Source: Planctomycetaceae bacterium (lineage in GTDB: Bacteria > Planctomycetota > UBA1135 > GCA-002686595). Taken from it: a stretch of 64,000 bases of DNA. Below, one piece after another: positions 52,112 to 60,986 of the stretch; positions within the stretch are counted from its first letter, which is position 1; each line of letters opens with the position of its first letter. The stretch covers positions 124,001-188,000 of the forward strand of contig WYBT01000019.1 in NCBI GenBank assembly GCA_011525785.1. Direction: 5' to 3'. The position numbers were made by a program, and so were the translations under genes. The notes below the pieces were generated by a model. That model was not told the DNA's origin, searched no databases, and was given only the letters and a program-made list of their open reading frames with translations.

Positions 52112-54760
52112 ATGCGCAAACTCGTTTCGCTCGCAGCGCTCGTGACCCTGAGCGGCCACGCGGCAGCACAGTGTCGTCAGTGGTCGGACGCCTTCCGCTT
52201 TGCAGGGGTCGGGCAAGGTCAGATCGGCGCCCAGGCGACATTCGACGCCGGCGCGGGACCTGAGCTGTACCTCGGCGGCAGTTTCGACGGCCTGGCCAAC
52301 ACCGCTGTGCGCGGACTGGCGCGCTTCGACGGCTCCCGCTTCGAGCAGGTGGCCGACGTGACAGGAACGGTCTACGACCTCGAGACGTTCGACGACGGCG
52401 CTGGTCTCGCGCTCTACGCGGCGGGCGACTTCACGTCCGTCGACGGCGTGACGGTTTCGAACCTCGCGCGCTTCGACGGCACGAGCTGGACCGACATCGG
52501 TGGCGGACTGAACGGGGTCGTGCAGACCCTCGAGGTCTTCGACGACGGCGGCGGGCCCGCGCTGTTCGTCGGCGGCATTTTCACCGCCGCGGGCGGTGTT
52601 CCCGCGCACAACGTCGCGAAGTGGGACGGCGCGACTTGGTCGAGCCTGCCGGGCCAGTTCCAGGGCCAGTTCGGGTTCGCGCGCGTGCACTGCCTGCGAG
52701 CGGCGGCGGATTCCGCCGGCGCAGCGCTGTTCGTCGGCGGCGAGTTCGTCAGCGTCAACGGGCTTTTGTGCAACAACGTCGCGCGCTGGGACGGAGCTAA
52801 TTGGTCGGCGCTCGGCGCGGGCGTGAACGACGCTGTGACCGCGATCGAGCCGATGTCGTTCGGAGGCGTTCCGCGCGTCGCGATCGGCGGGCGGTTCAGC
52901 GCGATTGTGGGGTTCGGCACTTCCTATGGCATGACGTTCTGGGACGGGCAGACGCTCATGCCGTTCTTCAATTGGGGCGCGACGCAGACCTACGCCCTGG
53001 CGACGTTCGACGATGGCTCTGGCCCCGCGCTCTACGCCGGCGTCTACGGGCTTGCAGGCGCACCCACGTTCAACACACTCCGCCGCTTCGACGGGACGCA
53101 GTGGAGTGAGGTCGGGTCGTCGCACGGCCTGCACGACTCTCTGACGGCGCAGATCCCCGTGGTGATCTCGCTCGGGACCTACGACGACGGGCAAGGCGCG
53201 CGGCTGTTCTGCGCGGGCGACTTCGCCTTCGCCGACCTCGGGACGGCGCGCGGGCTCGCGAGTTGGGATGGCAGCGACTTCTCCGTCTACGGCGAAGAAA
53301 CCAGCGTCAACGCTCCCGCGTCCGCCTTCGCCACCTTCGACGAAGGCGCCGGGCCGCGGCTGTTCATCGGCGGGAGCTTCGACAACGCCGGCGACGCGCC
53401 CGCGGTCGGTCTCGCGCGCTTCGACGGGACGGACTTCACGGTGGTCGGCAATGCGGGCGGCCCGAACAACGCCGTGCGCGCGCTGCTCGTGCACGACGAC
53501 GGAAGCGGCGCGGCGCTGTACGCCGCAGGCGCGTTCGTCCAGGTCGACGGGATGCCCATGCGTCGCATCGCGCGCTGGAACGGATCGAGTTGGAGCGGCC
53601 TGGGCAGCGGCATCGGCGGCGCAGCGTTTTCGCCGAACACGTCGGTCAACGCGCTGTGCGCTTACGACGAAGGCGCGGGCTCGCGCCTGTTTGCGGCCGG
53701 TCGATTCACCAGCGCTGGCGGAGTGACGGCCGCACGCATCGCGCGCTGGGACGGAGCGAACTGGACTCCGCTCGGCGCCGGAGTGGCCGGGGAGGTCCTG
53801 GCGCTGGCGACTTGGAACGACGGCGCGTCGACCAAGCTCTACGTCGCGGGCGCGCTCATCGCGGCTGGCGGCGCGCCTGTGCAGCGCATTGCCTGCTGGG
53901 ACGGCGTGAACTGGTCGGCGCTGCCCACTCAGCAGCTGGATGTGATCTCCGCGCTCGCGGTTTACGACGCCGGTGCGGGGCCGCAGCTCACCACAGGAGT
54001 GGAGAGCTGGAACGGCGCCTCCTGGACGGCGCTGAGCGGCAGCTTGCTGACTGGCGACAACATCCAGGCGCTGCACTCGCTCGAGGGTGAGTTGTTCGTC
54101 GGCGGCAACTTGCGTCAGGTCGGCGTGAACACGCCGGTGTCGAACCTCGCGCGCTTCGACGGCTCGACCTGGAGCGAGGTCGACGGCGGCGTCGACGGCT
54201 CCGTGCTCAGCATCGCGAGCTTCGATCTCGGCGCGGGAGAGCAGCTGATCGTCAGCGGGAACTTCCTCCGCGCGGGCGGCGGCGAATCGCCGCGGATCGC
54301 CGTCTGGGAGCGCGCGTGCGGTTGCCCGCCGGTCGTGTACTGCACGGCTGGCACGACCAGCAACGGATGCAACGCGTCGATCTCCGGAACCGGCATCGCC
54401 AGCGCTTCGAACGCGAGCGGCTTCACGCTCAGCGTCGACAACGTCGATGGCCAGCGCACCGGTCTGATCCTCTACGGCGTCAACGGCCCGATCGCGCAGC
54501 CCTGGGGCATGGGCTCGAGCTTTGTGTGCGTGCGCAGTCCGCAGCAGCGCACGGGTTATCTGTCGTCAGGGGGCACGGTCGGTGCGTGCGACGGCGTGTT
54601 CTCGCTCGACTTCAACCAGTACCTGAGCACGCACCCCGGCGCGCTCGGCCAGCCCTTCGCGCTCGTCACGACGGTCTGGGCGCAAGCCTGGTTCCGCGAC
54701 CCGCCGTCGCCCAAGGGGACGCACTTCTCGAACGCGCTGTCGTTCGACGTATGTCCATGA
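52112..54760 (+). CDS. Large exported beta-propeller-like repeat protein with shared C-terminal domain (882 aa)
   Basis: Signal peptide (MRKLVSLAALVTLSGHAAAQ). About twelve repeats of roughly 50 residues follow, each of the form FDDG.GPALY.AGDF...G....N.ARWDG..W..LG.G, e.g. NLARFDGTSWTDIGGGLNG and ALYAAGAFVQVDGMPMRRIA; they resemble Kelch/WD-type propeller blades. The C-terminal domain matches that at 20112, 41279 and 58308: YCTAGTTSNGCNASISGTG, LILYGVNGPIAQPWGMGS, VWAQAWFRDPPSPKGTHFSN. The family is typical of planctomycete surface proteins without known role. A hairpin lies after the stop. Confidence 0.86.
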   Translation: MRKLVSLAALVTLSGHAAAQCRQWSDAFRFAGVGQGQIGAQATFDAGAGPELYLGGSFDGLANTAVRGLARFDGSRFEQVADVTGTVYDLETFDDGAGLALYAAGDFTSVDGVTVSNLARFDGTSWTDIGGGLNGVVQTLEVFDDGGGPALFVGGIFTAAGGVPAHNVAKWDGATWSSLPGQFQGQFGFARVHCLRAAADSAGAALFVGGEFVSVNGLLCNNVARWDGANWSALGAGVNDAVTAIEPMSFGGVPRVAIGGRFSAIVGFGTSYGMTFWDGQTLMPFFNWGATQTYALATFDDGSGPALYAGVYGLAGAPTFNTLRRFDGTQWSEVGSSHGLHDSLTAQIPVVISLGTYDDGQGARLFCAGDFAFADLGTARGLASWDGSDFSVYGEETSVNAPASAFATFDEGAGPRLFIGGSFDNAGDAPAVGLARFDGTDFTVVGNAGGPNNAVRALLVHDDGSGAALYAAGAFVQVDGMPMRRIARWNGSSWSGLGSGIGGAAFSPNTSVNALCAYDEGAGSRLFAAGRFTSAGGVTAARIARWDGANWTPLGAGVAGEVLALATWNDGASTKLYVAGALIAAGGAPVQRIACWDGVNWSALPTQQLDVISALAVYDAGAGPQLTTGVESWNGASWTALSGSLLTGDNIQALHSLEGELFVGGNLRQVGVNTPVSNLARFDGSTWSEVDGGVDGSVLSIASFDLGAGEQLIVSGNFLRAGGGESPRIAVWERACGCPPVVYCTAGTTSNGCNASISGTGIASASNASGFTLSVDNVDGQRTGLILYGVNGPIAQPWGMGSSFVCVRSPQQRTGYLSSGGTVGACDGVFSLDFNQYLSTHPGALGQPFALVTTVWAQAWFRDPPSPKGTHFSNALSFDVCP

Positions 54761-54786
54761 CGCGAACGGTGCGTTAGCGCTCGCTG

Positions 54787-54821
54787 CGCCGGCGCCTGTG
54801 CGGGAAGCGCAGGCGCCGGCG
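54787..54821 (+). terminator. 15-bp hairpin after the propeller-like repeat gene
   Basis: 54787-54801 pairs with 54807-54821 (one G-U wobble), loop GGGAA. It lies 26 bp after the stop, followed by ACTGTCGCTGTC with no T-run. Confidence 0.65.
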
Positions 54822-54886
54822 ACTGTCGCTGTCGCTGTCGGACTCACCCCAGCAGCTCCGCGCGCCCGCGACGTAGACTGCGAGCG

Positions 54887-55234
54887 ATGAGGCAGAGCAA
54901 GCGACGCTCGGTGTGTCCCGTGGCCTGCACGCTGGATCTGATCGGCGATCGCTGGACGCTGCTGGTCGTGCGCGACCTCATGGCGGGCAAGAGCCACTTC
55001 CACGAGTTCGCCAAGTCGCCCGAGCGCATCGCCACGAACATCCTGGCCGATCGCTTGGCGCGCTTGGAGAAGGACAAGCTGATCGCGAGCTACCCCTCGA
55101 GCGTGCGCGCCGGCGCGTTCGAGTACCGCCTGACCGAACGCGGGCGCTCGCTGCGGCCCGTGCTCGAAGCGGTGCGCGACTGGGGGCTCGCCAACGTGCG
55201 CGGTGCGCGAGCGCAGATCCAAGTCGAGCCCTGA
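54887..55234 (+). CDS. HxlR family transcriptional regulator (115 aa)
   Basis: A winged-helix regulator: CPVACTLDLIGDRWTLLVVRD, HEFAKSPERIATNILADRLA, LEKDKLIASYPSSVRAGAF, EYRLTERGRSLRPVLEAV. The N-terminal Cys before the first helix is a frequent thiol or metal sensor position in the family. TAGACT lies 7 nt before ATG 54887 with no ribosome-binding site, another leaderless candidate. Target unknown. Confidence 0.92.
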   Translation: MRQSKRRSVCPVACTLDLIGDRWTLLVVRDLMAGKSHFHEFAKSPERIATNILADRLARLEKDKLIASYPSSVRAGAFEYRLTERGRSLRPVLEAVRDWGLANVRGARAQIQVEP

Positions 55235-55247
55235 CGGCGGCGCAGGT

Positions 55248-56234
55248 TCAACGCAGCTTCGCCAGCTCTTCGGCGAGCCACTCGAGTTCGAGATGCGCGG
55301 CGTGGAGTTCGGCCGCGTGCGTCTCGATCGCGATCTCCGCGCGCTCGAGTTGGTGCACCGAGGCGAGGCCGTTCTGTGCGAGAGCGCGCGTCTGTCCGAG
55401 CGTGCGCTGCGCGGCGTCGAGCTCGAGTCGGGACAGCTCGCGACGAGCGCGCGCATGCGCCTCGAGGTCGAGCAGCTCGACCCGCGCCGGGTCGCCGCGG
55501 CCCGTTGCGAACTCTGCGCGCAGTTGAATGCGCGTCCGTGTGAGCGCCAGTCGCTCCGCCAGGCGATCCGCGGCCAGCTTCGCTGCCTGCGCCTTTGCTG
55601 AAGTCTCGACCCCACTCGCCACCAGCACGTCGGCGCGCTGCACCAGCTCCTGCGCGGCGTTGAGCTGTTCGACGAGCGAAGTGCGTTCGTGTTCCAGCCG
55701 CTCGCGCACCATGTCGCGCGCGCCGACCCGAGGCGCTCCGAGGTTGCGTTGAGGCGCGCGCCCCGTGGCTTCGAGCTCCTCGGCGTCGATACGTTCGAGC
55801 GCGACGCGTTCGACGGCGCGCGCGAGCTCCGCACGCGCCTGGATCACGCGCGTCGAAGGCGCAAGGCCGGCGGCGTGCTCGCGCTGCGCACGTTCGAACT
55901 CCTCGCGCGCGCGGCGCTCTTGCACGAGCGCGAGCTGCACCAGCACGTGTTGTTGCGAGACCAGCGCCTGCGCGCCACGGGAGCGAAGCGCGCTCTGCGC
56001 CGCCCAGGCGCCGCCGCCGCCCAGCGCGAGCGCGACGGCGAAGACCGCCGCGAGCGGCGCAAGCGCGCGGCGGCTGGGGCGCGTGACGGCGTGCTCGTTC
56101 GCGCCGACCGCGGCGCTCGCCACGGGCCGTGCGAAACGCGCCTCGCGGCGCAGCGCGCGCCGCAGCTCCCACTCCAAGTGCTCGGCAAAGCGCGGGTCGG
56201 GTCGTTCGTCCTCGAGCGGCAGTTCGGCGTTCAT
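55248..56234 (-). CDS. Membrane-anchored coiled-coil protein, probable partner of adjacent sigma factor (328 aa)
   Basis: A short N-terminal helix region (RFAEHLEWELRRALRREARF) sits inside, one membrane segment (LAPLAAVFAVALALGGGGAWA) follows, and the rest is long coiled coil (VLVQLALVQERRAREEFERAQ, RERLEHERTSLVEQLNAAQEL, AELHAAHLELEWLAEELAKL). The layout fits an anti-sigma factor: cytoplasmic N-terminus, single helix, extracytoplasmic sensor, and ATG overlapping the sigma gene's stop by four bases. No zinc motif is seen. Function is inferred from context. Confidence 0.75.
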   Translation of the reverse strand: MNAELPLEDERPDPRFAEHLEWELRRALRREARFARPVASAAVGANEHAVTRPSRRALAPLAAVFAVALALGGGGAWAAQSALRSRGAQALVSQQHVLVQLALVQERRAREEFERAQREHAAGLAPSTRVIQARAELARAVERVALERIDAEELEATGRAPQRNLGAPRVGARDMVRERLEHERTSLVEQLNAAQELVQRADVLVASGVETSAKAQAAKLAADRLAERLALTRTRIQLRAEFATGRGDPARVELLDLEAHARARRELSRLELDAAQRTLGQTRALAQNGLASVHQLERAEIAIETHAAELHAAHLELEWLAEELAKLR

Positions 56235-56728
56235 AGCAGCTTCTTCTCCAGGTACTCGCGCAGCTTGCGCCGCGCTCGGTGCAGGCGGCCTTCAATGGCC
56301 CGCTCGCTCGCTCCGCGTTCGCGCGCCAGCTCGCGAGTGCTCGCTCCTTCGACGTGGAACTGCTCGATGAGCCGCGCGTCGTCGCCCTCCAGGCGCGCCA
56401 TTCCCTTTCGCACAGCCTCGCCGTCGACTTCGTCGCGAGTCTCTTCCGCCAGCGACTCCAGCTCCACCGCGGCCGGCGCGCCGCGTCGACTCGCGCGGCG
56501 GCGTTCGTTGCTGAGCAGGTTCGCAGCCGTGGTCTTGAGCCACGCCAGCGGCTCGCGCGGCAGACCTTGGCTGCGCCAGGTCTCGAGCGCGCGCAGCCAG
56601 GTCTCCTGCGTCACGTCCTCGGCGCGCGCGCGGTCGCCGCCACAGCGCCGCGCCACGAAGGCGTACAGCTCGGGCAGCGTCTCGCGGAACACGCGCAGCG
56701 TCGCATCGGCTTGGTCCACGCGCCCCAT
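56231..56728 (-). CDS. ECF-type sigma factor (165 aa)
   Basis: Region 2: VFRETLPELYAFVARRCGGD, RAEDVTQETWLRALETW, LAWLKTTAANLLSNERRR. Region 4: LEGDDARLIEQFHVEGASTR, ELARERGASERAIEGRLHRA. ATG 56728 was chosen; a GTG at 56755 would add nine residues. The stop overlaps the downstream gene by four bases (ATGA), so it and the coiled-coil membrane protein are co-expressed, as a sigma/anti-sigma pair would be. Confidence 0.87.
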   Translation of the reverse strand: MGRVDQADATLRVFRETLPELYAFVARRCGGDRARAEDVTQETWLRALETWRSQGLPREPLAWLKTTAANLLSNERRRASRRGAPAAVELESLAEETRDEVDGEAVRKGMARLEGDDARLIEQFHVEGASTRELARERGASERAIEGRLHRARRKLREYLEKKLL

Positions 56729-56834
56729 GACACCCCGGCGCGCGCGATCCCACACGCATTCCGATGAAGAACCTGGCTCTCCCCGCCGGCGTGCGACGGG
56801 GAGAGCCAGATGTCGTGTTGCCAGGTCAGAGCGA

Positions 56835-57229
56835 CTACGGCGCCACTTTGAAGCGGATCGCGTTGCTGCGGCTGCTGCCGAAGCTCGCGGCCGGATCGCG
56901 CGCCCAGAACTGGCAGTGCACTTCCTGGCCGAGCAGCAGTTCCGGGTCCAGGCCGGCCCGAATCGTCGGATTGAAGTCCAAGAGGAAGACGCCCGAGCAA
57001 TCCGGCGCGCCGCTGTTTCCTCCAGAGTTCAACACGCCCGAGCGACGCGTCGGCGACGCGACGCACTTGAACCCGCCCTGGTAGGGAGTCGCGAGGGGCG
57101 CGAAGCCGTAGGACATCAGGCCGCTGCGTTGGTTGATCTGGTTGCTGCAGCTGATCCAGAACGGCCGCGAACTCGTGAGGCTGGCTGTGTTCAGCGCCGG
57201 GCCGAGGCTCGACTCGAAACAGCGTGCTC
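56835..57229 (-). pseudogene. 5'-truncated remnant of an exported protein's C-terminal domain
   Basis: A frame open from 57229 to the stop at 56835 holds the end of a planctomycete exported C-terminal domain (SGLMSYGFAPLATPYQGGF, KCVASPTRRSGVLNSGGN, VHCQFWARDPAASFGSSRS, NAIRFKVAP). No start codon or signal peptide precedes it, and there is a stop immediately upstream. The rest of the gene is missing, so it is a remnant. It separates the sigma operon from the next gene. Confidence 0.72.
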
Positions 57230-57334
57230 ACTTCATGCGCCGGAGGACTCGAGAGGGCCCGGCTCGCACGTTTCGTTTCCGAGGGTGCGCGCAGTAGCTT
57301 GCAAAGTGCAAGCGAGCGGCCCAGGCTAGACGCC

Positions 57335-57880
57335 GTGCAAGGTCAACGACGTTGGATCCGCTCCCCGTGGCGCTGGGGCAGCGCCCTGCTGCTCGCGCTC
57401 GCCGGCGCCTCCGCAGCTCTGGCGGGGTGCACGATCGCTACGCCGCTTCGGACGACCACCGCCTGGAAGGAACTCGAGCCGGTCGGCCCGGAGCTGACCG
57501 TGGCGCTCACCTACGCCGAGCTCGACCCCGTACGACGCGCCGCCTTCGACGCAGGCACAGCGCGGCTGTTCGAGCGACTCGACACCGTCGATGGGCTGCT
57601 CGCCTACTCGCGCCGCAAGCGGCTGTTCGGCAGCGAAGCCTGGACGCTGACGCTGTGGCGCGACGAGCGCGCGCACGACGACTTCGTCGACGCGCAGAGC
57701 CATTCGCAAGCTCGACGCGAAGGCCGTGCGGCGCTCGTGAAGGCCAAGTTCCTCACGCTGCCCTGGCCGCGCGAGCGCGGGCTGCCGAAGTGGGGTGAGT
57801 TGCTCCCGCAGCTCGACGCGCTCGAGCCGCTCGTCTACTCCCGTCGCGGCTCGACCGCGCTCGCTCCGCTCGACGACTGA
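57335..57880 (+). CDS. Lipoprotein with dimeric alpha-beta-barrel (monooxygenase-like) domain (181 aa)
   Basis: A lipobox (LAGASAALAGC) follows a hydrophobic N-terminus. The rest resembles small dimeric alpha/beta-barrel proteins of the ABM/DUF3291 type: ELTVALTYAELDPVRRAAFD, RLFERLDTVDGLLAYSRR, WTLTLWRDERAHDDFVDA, FLTLPWPRERGLPKWGELL. GTG 57335 lies just after a TAGACG string; upstream in-frame residues lack conservation. Likely periplasmic or outer-face lipoprotein; substrate unknown. Confidence 0.72.
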   Translation: MQGQRRWIRSPWRWGSALLLALAGASAALAGCTIATPLRTTTAWKELEPVGPELTVALTYAELDPVRRAAFDAGTARLFERLDTVDGLLAYSRRKRLFGSEAWTLTLWRDERAHDDFVDAQSHSQARREGRAALVKAKFLTLPWPRERGLPKWGELLPQLDALEPLVYSRRGSTALAPLDD

Positions 57881-57886
57881 TCGCGC

Positions 57887-58234
57887 GTGATCGCGACGCC
57901 ATCTCGCCCTGCAAGGAGCCCTCGACATGCACCGACGACTCGCGCCGAGCGCGCAACTGCTGCGTGCGTCCTCTTGCTTGTCGGGTGTGCCAGCGTCCCG
58001 CCCGCGTGGAGCGATCCGAGCCCGTTGCCCGAGGGCGCCGCCGAGTCCGGCGTGGTGTTGGGCGTCCTGATCGAGGCGCGATCATGGCCGAGCTGGGAGT
58101 CGCGCAAGGCCAGCGTGGACTGGAAGTGCGCGCTCAGCGCTTGGTGCGCGAAACCTGGAAAGGAGATCCCGGCCCGGCCCTCCCGAAGAGCGGGCTTCCA
58201 AGCGCACGGCTTCGCTTGCCGTCGCGTGGCTTGA
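57887..58234 (+). pseudogene. Possible decayed lipoprotein gene
   Basis: A frame from GTG 57887 has a plausible lipoprotein start (ATAACVLLLVGCASVPPAW) and then SGVVLGVLIEA. After about 58080 the reading becomes compositionally poor, while another frame carries AIMAELGVAQGQRGLEVRAQ and LVRETWKGDPGPALPKSG, suggesting a frameshift inside an older gene. No homologue can be named. Confidence 0.3.
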
Positions 58235-58307
58235 CGGATCGGCGACCCTCAGCGACTCTTTACTGGGCGGACGGCAGTAACGGTCTCGAGCGGAGCCGAG
58301 TTTCAGC

Positions 58308-60890
58308 ATGAGCAATAGCGTGTCGCCTGTCCGTATCGCCCTTTTGGTAGCGATTGGAACGCTCGCCGCCTCCGGTACGGACCACCCGGGGCTGACTCCA
58401 GATGGGGAAGATCGCGCGGCCAAAGCTGCCGATGCCGTGCCCGAAGAATTGGCCGCCGCCGACTGGTCGAGCATCCGCGCCGCCTACGAGGCGGGCCGGC
58501 ACAAGATCGTCGCCGTCGACGGCGCCTGCGGAGCTGAGCACAGCTGGAACGCCCGCAATCCCGGGCAAGGCTTGAACGCTACGTTCGACGAGCGTGGGTT
58601 CACGACAAGCCCGGACTCCGGTGGTTGGAGCTGGGGCCTCGACCTTCAAGGCTACGGCTGGGGCGTCGCAAGTCTGGTGACCACGCCGTGCGCCACCTCC
58701 ACCGACGGCGGCCGCCTCTCGCGTGTGTGGGATGAACGTCTCACCGAGTGGTACGTCAACGACTCACGTGGTCTCGAGCACGGCTTCACCGTTGCGAGCA
58801 GGCCGGCGAGTGCAAGCGCGCCGCTGACCTTGGATCTCTCCGTTCGCGGCGGTCTGCTGCCTGTCGTTTCGCCCGACGGCCGCAACGTGGCGTTCACGGA
58901 CGCGCAAGGCGCCACGGCGCTCAACTACAACGGTCTGACGGTGTTCGACGCGGCCGGAAAGTCTGTGAGTGCGAAGTGGTTTTCGATCGACGGCGATCGC
59001 CTCCGCCTTGAGGTCGACGATGCTGGCGCGCACTATCCACTCACGATCGACCCGATCGTGCAGCAGGCCTACCTCAAGGCCTCCAATACCGGCGTTGACG
59101 ACTGGTTTGGCCACTCGGTAGCCGTGAGCGGCGACACGGTGGTCGTCGGGGCGCCGCTGGAGGACAGCAACGCCTCGGGCGTCAACGGCAACCAGGCCGA
59201 CGACAGCGGCGGCAACTCCGGTGCGGCCTACGTCTTCTTTCGCTCGGGCGGCGTCTGGAGCCAACAGGCCTACCTCAAGGCCTCCAATTCCGGCGTGAGC
59301 GACTGGTTTGGCGTCTCGGTCGCCGTGAGCGGCGACACGGTGGTCGTCGGTGCGCGATACGAGGCCAGCAACGCCACGGGTGTGAACGGCAATCAGATGA
59401 ACAACAGCGCCCCGGAATCCGGCGCCGCGTATGTGTTTGTCCGATCGGGCGGCGTCTGGAGCCAGCAGGCCTACCTCAAGGCTTCCAACACTGCGCCGAG
59501 CGATTATTTCGGCGGGATCGTGGCAGTTAGCGGCGACACGGTGGTAGTCGGGGCGACTGGAGAGGACAGCAACGCCTCGGGCGTGAACAGCGATCAGACC
59601 AACAACAGCGCCCCCAACTCCGGTGCGGCGTATGTGTTTGTCCGCTCGGGCGGAGTGTGGAGCCAGCAGGCCTATCTCAAGGCCTCCAATACCGGGGTGG
59701 ACGACAACTTCGGCTGGGCGGTTGCCATTTGCGGCGACACGGTGGTGGTCGGGGCGCTTGGAGAGGACAGCAACGCGTCGGGCGTGAACGGCGATCAGAC
59801 CAACAACAGCGCCACCAATTCCGGTGCGGCGTATGTGTTTGTCCGCTCGGGCGGAGTATGGAGCCAGCAGGCCTACCTCAAGGCCTCCAATACTGGTGCG
59901 AACGACTGGTTCAGCTGGTCAGTGGCTGTGAGCGGCGACACGGTGGTGGTCGGGGCGCTTGCAGAGGACAGCAACGCTACGGGTGTCAACGGCAACCAAG
60001 CGAACAACAGCGCCAGCGGCTCCGGCGCAGCTTACGTCTTCGTCCGCTCAGGCGGCGTCTGGAGCCAGCAGGCCTACTTGAAGGCTTCAAATGCCGAGTC
60101 TGACGACGGTTTCGGCCAATCGGTGTCGGTCAGCGGCGACAAGGTGGTGATTTCAGCGTGGCGGGAGTCCAGCAACGCCACCGGCGTGAACGGCAATCAA
60201 GCAGACAACAGCTTGCTACGCGCGGGCGCGGCCTACGTTTTCGTTCGCGCGAGCGGCATCTGGAGCCAGCAGGCCTACCTCAAGGCTTCCAACTCCGGGT
60301 TTGCCGACAGGTTCGGCTGGTCGGTGTCCGTCAGCGGCGACACAGTCGTGGTCGGAGCGATATGGGAGTCCAGCAACGCCACGGGCGTGAACGGCAACCA
60401 AGCGGACAACAGCGCCACGGACTCTGGCGCTGCGTACGTCTTCAGCTTCTCCAGTACGGTTACGTACTGCACGGCAGGGACATCGTCCAACGGCTGCGTG
60501 CCGTCGATCAGCGCGACGGGAACTCCGAGCATCGCTGCGGCCTCGGGCTTCTCGATCAACGTCGCGAACGTCGAAGGCCAGAAGCAGGGCCTCATCTTCT
60601 ACGGCATCAGCGGTCAGACCGCGCTGCCGTGGGCAGCAGGCAGCACGAGCTTCTTCTGCGTGAAGTCGCCGACGCAGCGCATGGGCGCACAACTCAGCGG
60701 CGGAACCTTCGGCGCCTGCGACGGCAGTCTCAGCCAGGACTGGCTCGCGTTCGTCGCCGCCAATCCTGGCGCACTCGGCGCGCCGTACTCCGTCGGCCAG
60801 ATCGTCAACGCGCAGGCCTGGTACCGCGACCCGCCGGCAATGAAGACCACGAACCTCAGCGACGCGCTCGAGTTCGTGACCCAGCCGTAG
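58308..60890 (+). CDS. Exported FG-GAP repeat protein with shared C-terminal domain (860 aa)
   Basis: N-terminal membrane-like segment (VSPVRIALLVAIGTLAASG), a globular region of about 230 residues that ends in FSIDGDRLRLEVDDAGAHYP, then seven integrin-like FG-GAP units of 67 residues (FGHSVAVSGDTVVVGAPLED, SNASGVNGNQADDSG, GAAYVFFRSGGVWSQQAYL). The C-terminus is the shared domain (YCTAGTSSNGCVPSISATG, LIFYGISGQTALPWAAGST, NAQAWYRDPPAMKTTNLSD). FG-GAP units form beta-propellers; the near-identity points to recent expansion. Confidence 0.87.
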   Translation: MSNSVSPVRIALLVAIGTLAASGTDHPGLTPDGEDRAAKAADAVPEELAAADWSSIRAAYEAGRHKIVAVDGACGAEHSWNARNPGQGLNATFDERGFTTSPDSGGWSWGLDLQGYGWGVASLVTTPCATSTDGGRLSRVWDERLTEWYVNDSRGLEHGFTVASRPASASAPLTLDLSVRGGLLPVVSPDGRNVAFTDAQGATALNYNGLTVFDAAGKSVSAKWFSIDGDRLRLEVDDAGAHYPLTIDPIVQQAYLKASNTGVDDWFGHSVAVSGDTVVVGAPLEDSNASGVNGNQADDSGGNSGAAYVFFRSGGVWSQQAYLKASNSGVSDWFGVSVAVSGDTVVVGARYEASNATGVNGNQMNNSAPESGAAYVFVRSGGVWSQQAYLKASNTAPSDYFGGIVAVSGDTVVVGATGEDSNASGVNSDQTNNSAPNSGAAYVFVRSGGVWSQQAYLKASNTGVDDNFGWAVAICGDTVVVGALGEDSNASGVNGDQTNNSATNSGAAYVFVRSGGVWSQQAYLKASNTGANDWFSWSVAVSGDTVVVGALAEDSNATGVNGNQANNSASGSGAAYVFVRSGGVWSQQAYLKASNAESDDGFGQSVSVSGDKVVISAWRESSNATGVNGNQADNSLLRAGAAYVFVRASGIWSQQAYLKASNSGFADRFGWSVSVSGDTVVVGAIWESSNATGVNGNQADNSATDSGAAYVFSFSSTVTYCTAGTSSNGCVPSISATGTPSIAAASGFSINVANVEGQKQGLIFYGISGQTALPWAAGSTSFFCVKSPTQRMGAQLSGGTFGACDGSLSQDWLAFVAANPGALGAPYSVGQIVNAQAWYRDPPAMKTTNLSDALEFVTQP
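59064..60470 (+). repeat. 201-bp in-frame tandem repeats encoding FG-GAP units
   Basis: CAGGCCTACCTCAAGGC (or close variants) recurs at 59064, 59265, 59466, 59667, 59868, 60069 and 60270, exactly 201 bp apart. The seven units are close to identical in places, even at silent positions. Confidence 0.9.
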
Positions 60891-60986
60891 CGCACAAGGC
60901 GATCTTCGGAAGCCGCGCGCGCGTTTGCTCCGTGCTCGTCTGGCATGGGCACGCGGCGCGGCGACCTGCCCGATGCGCTTCTGCGG

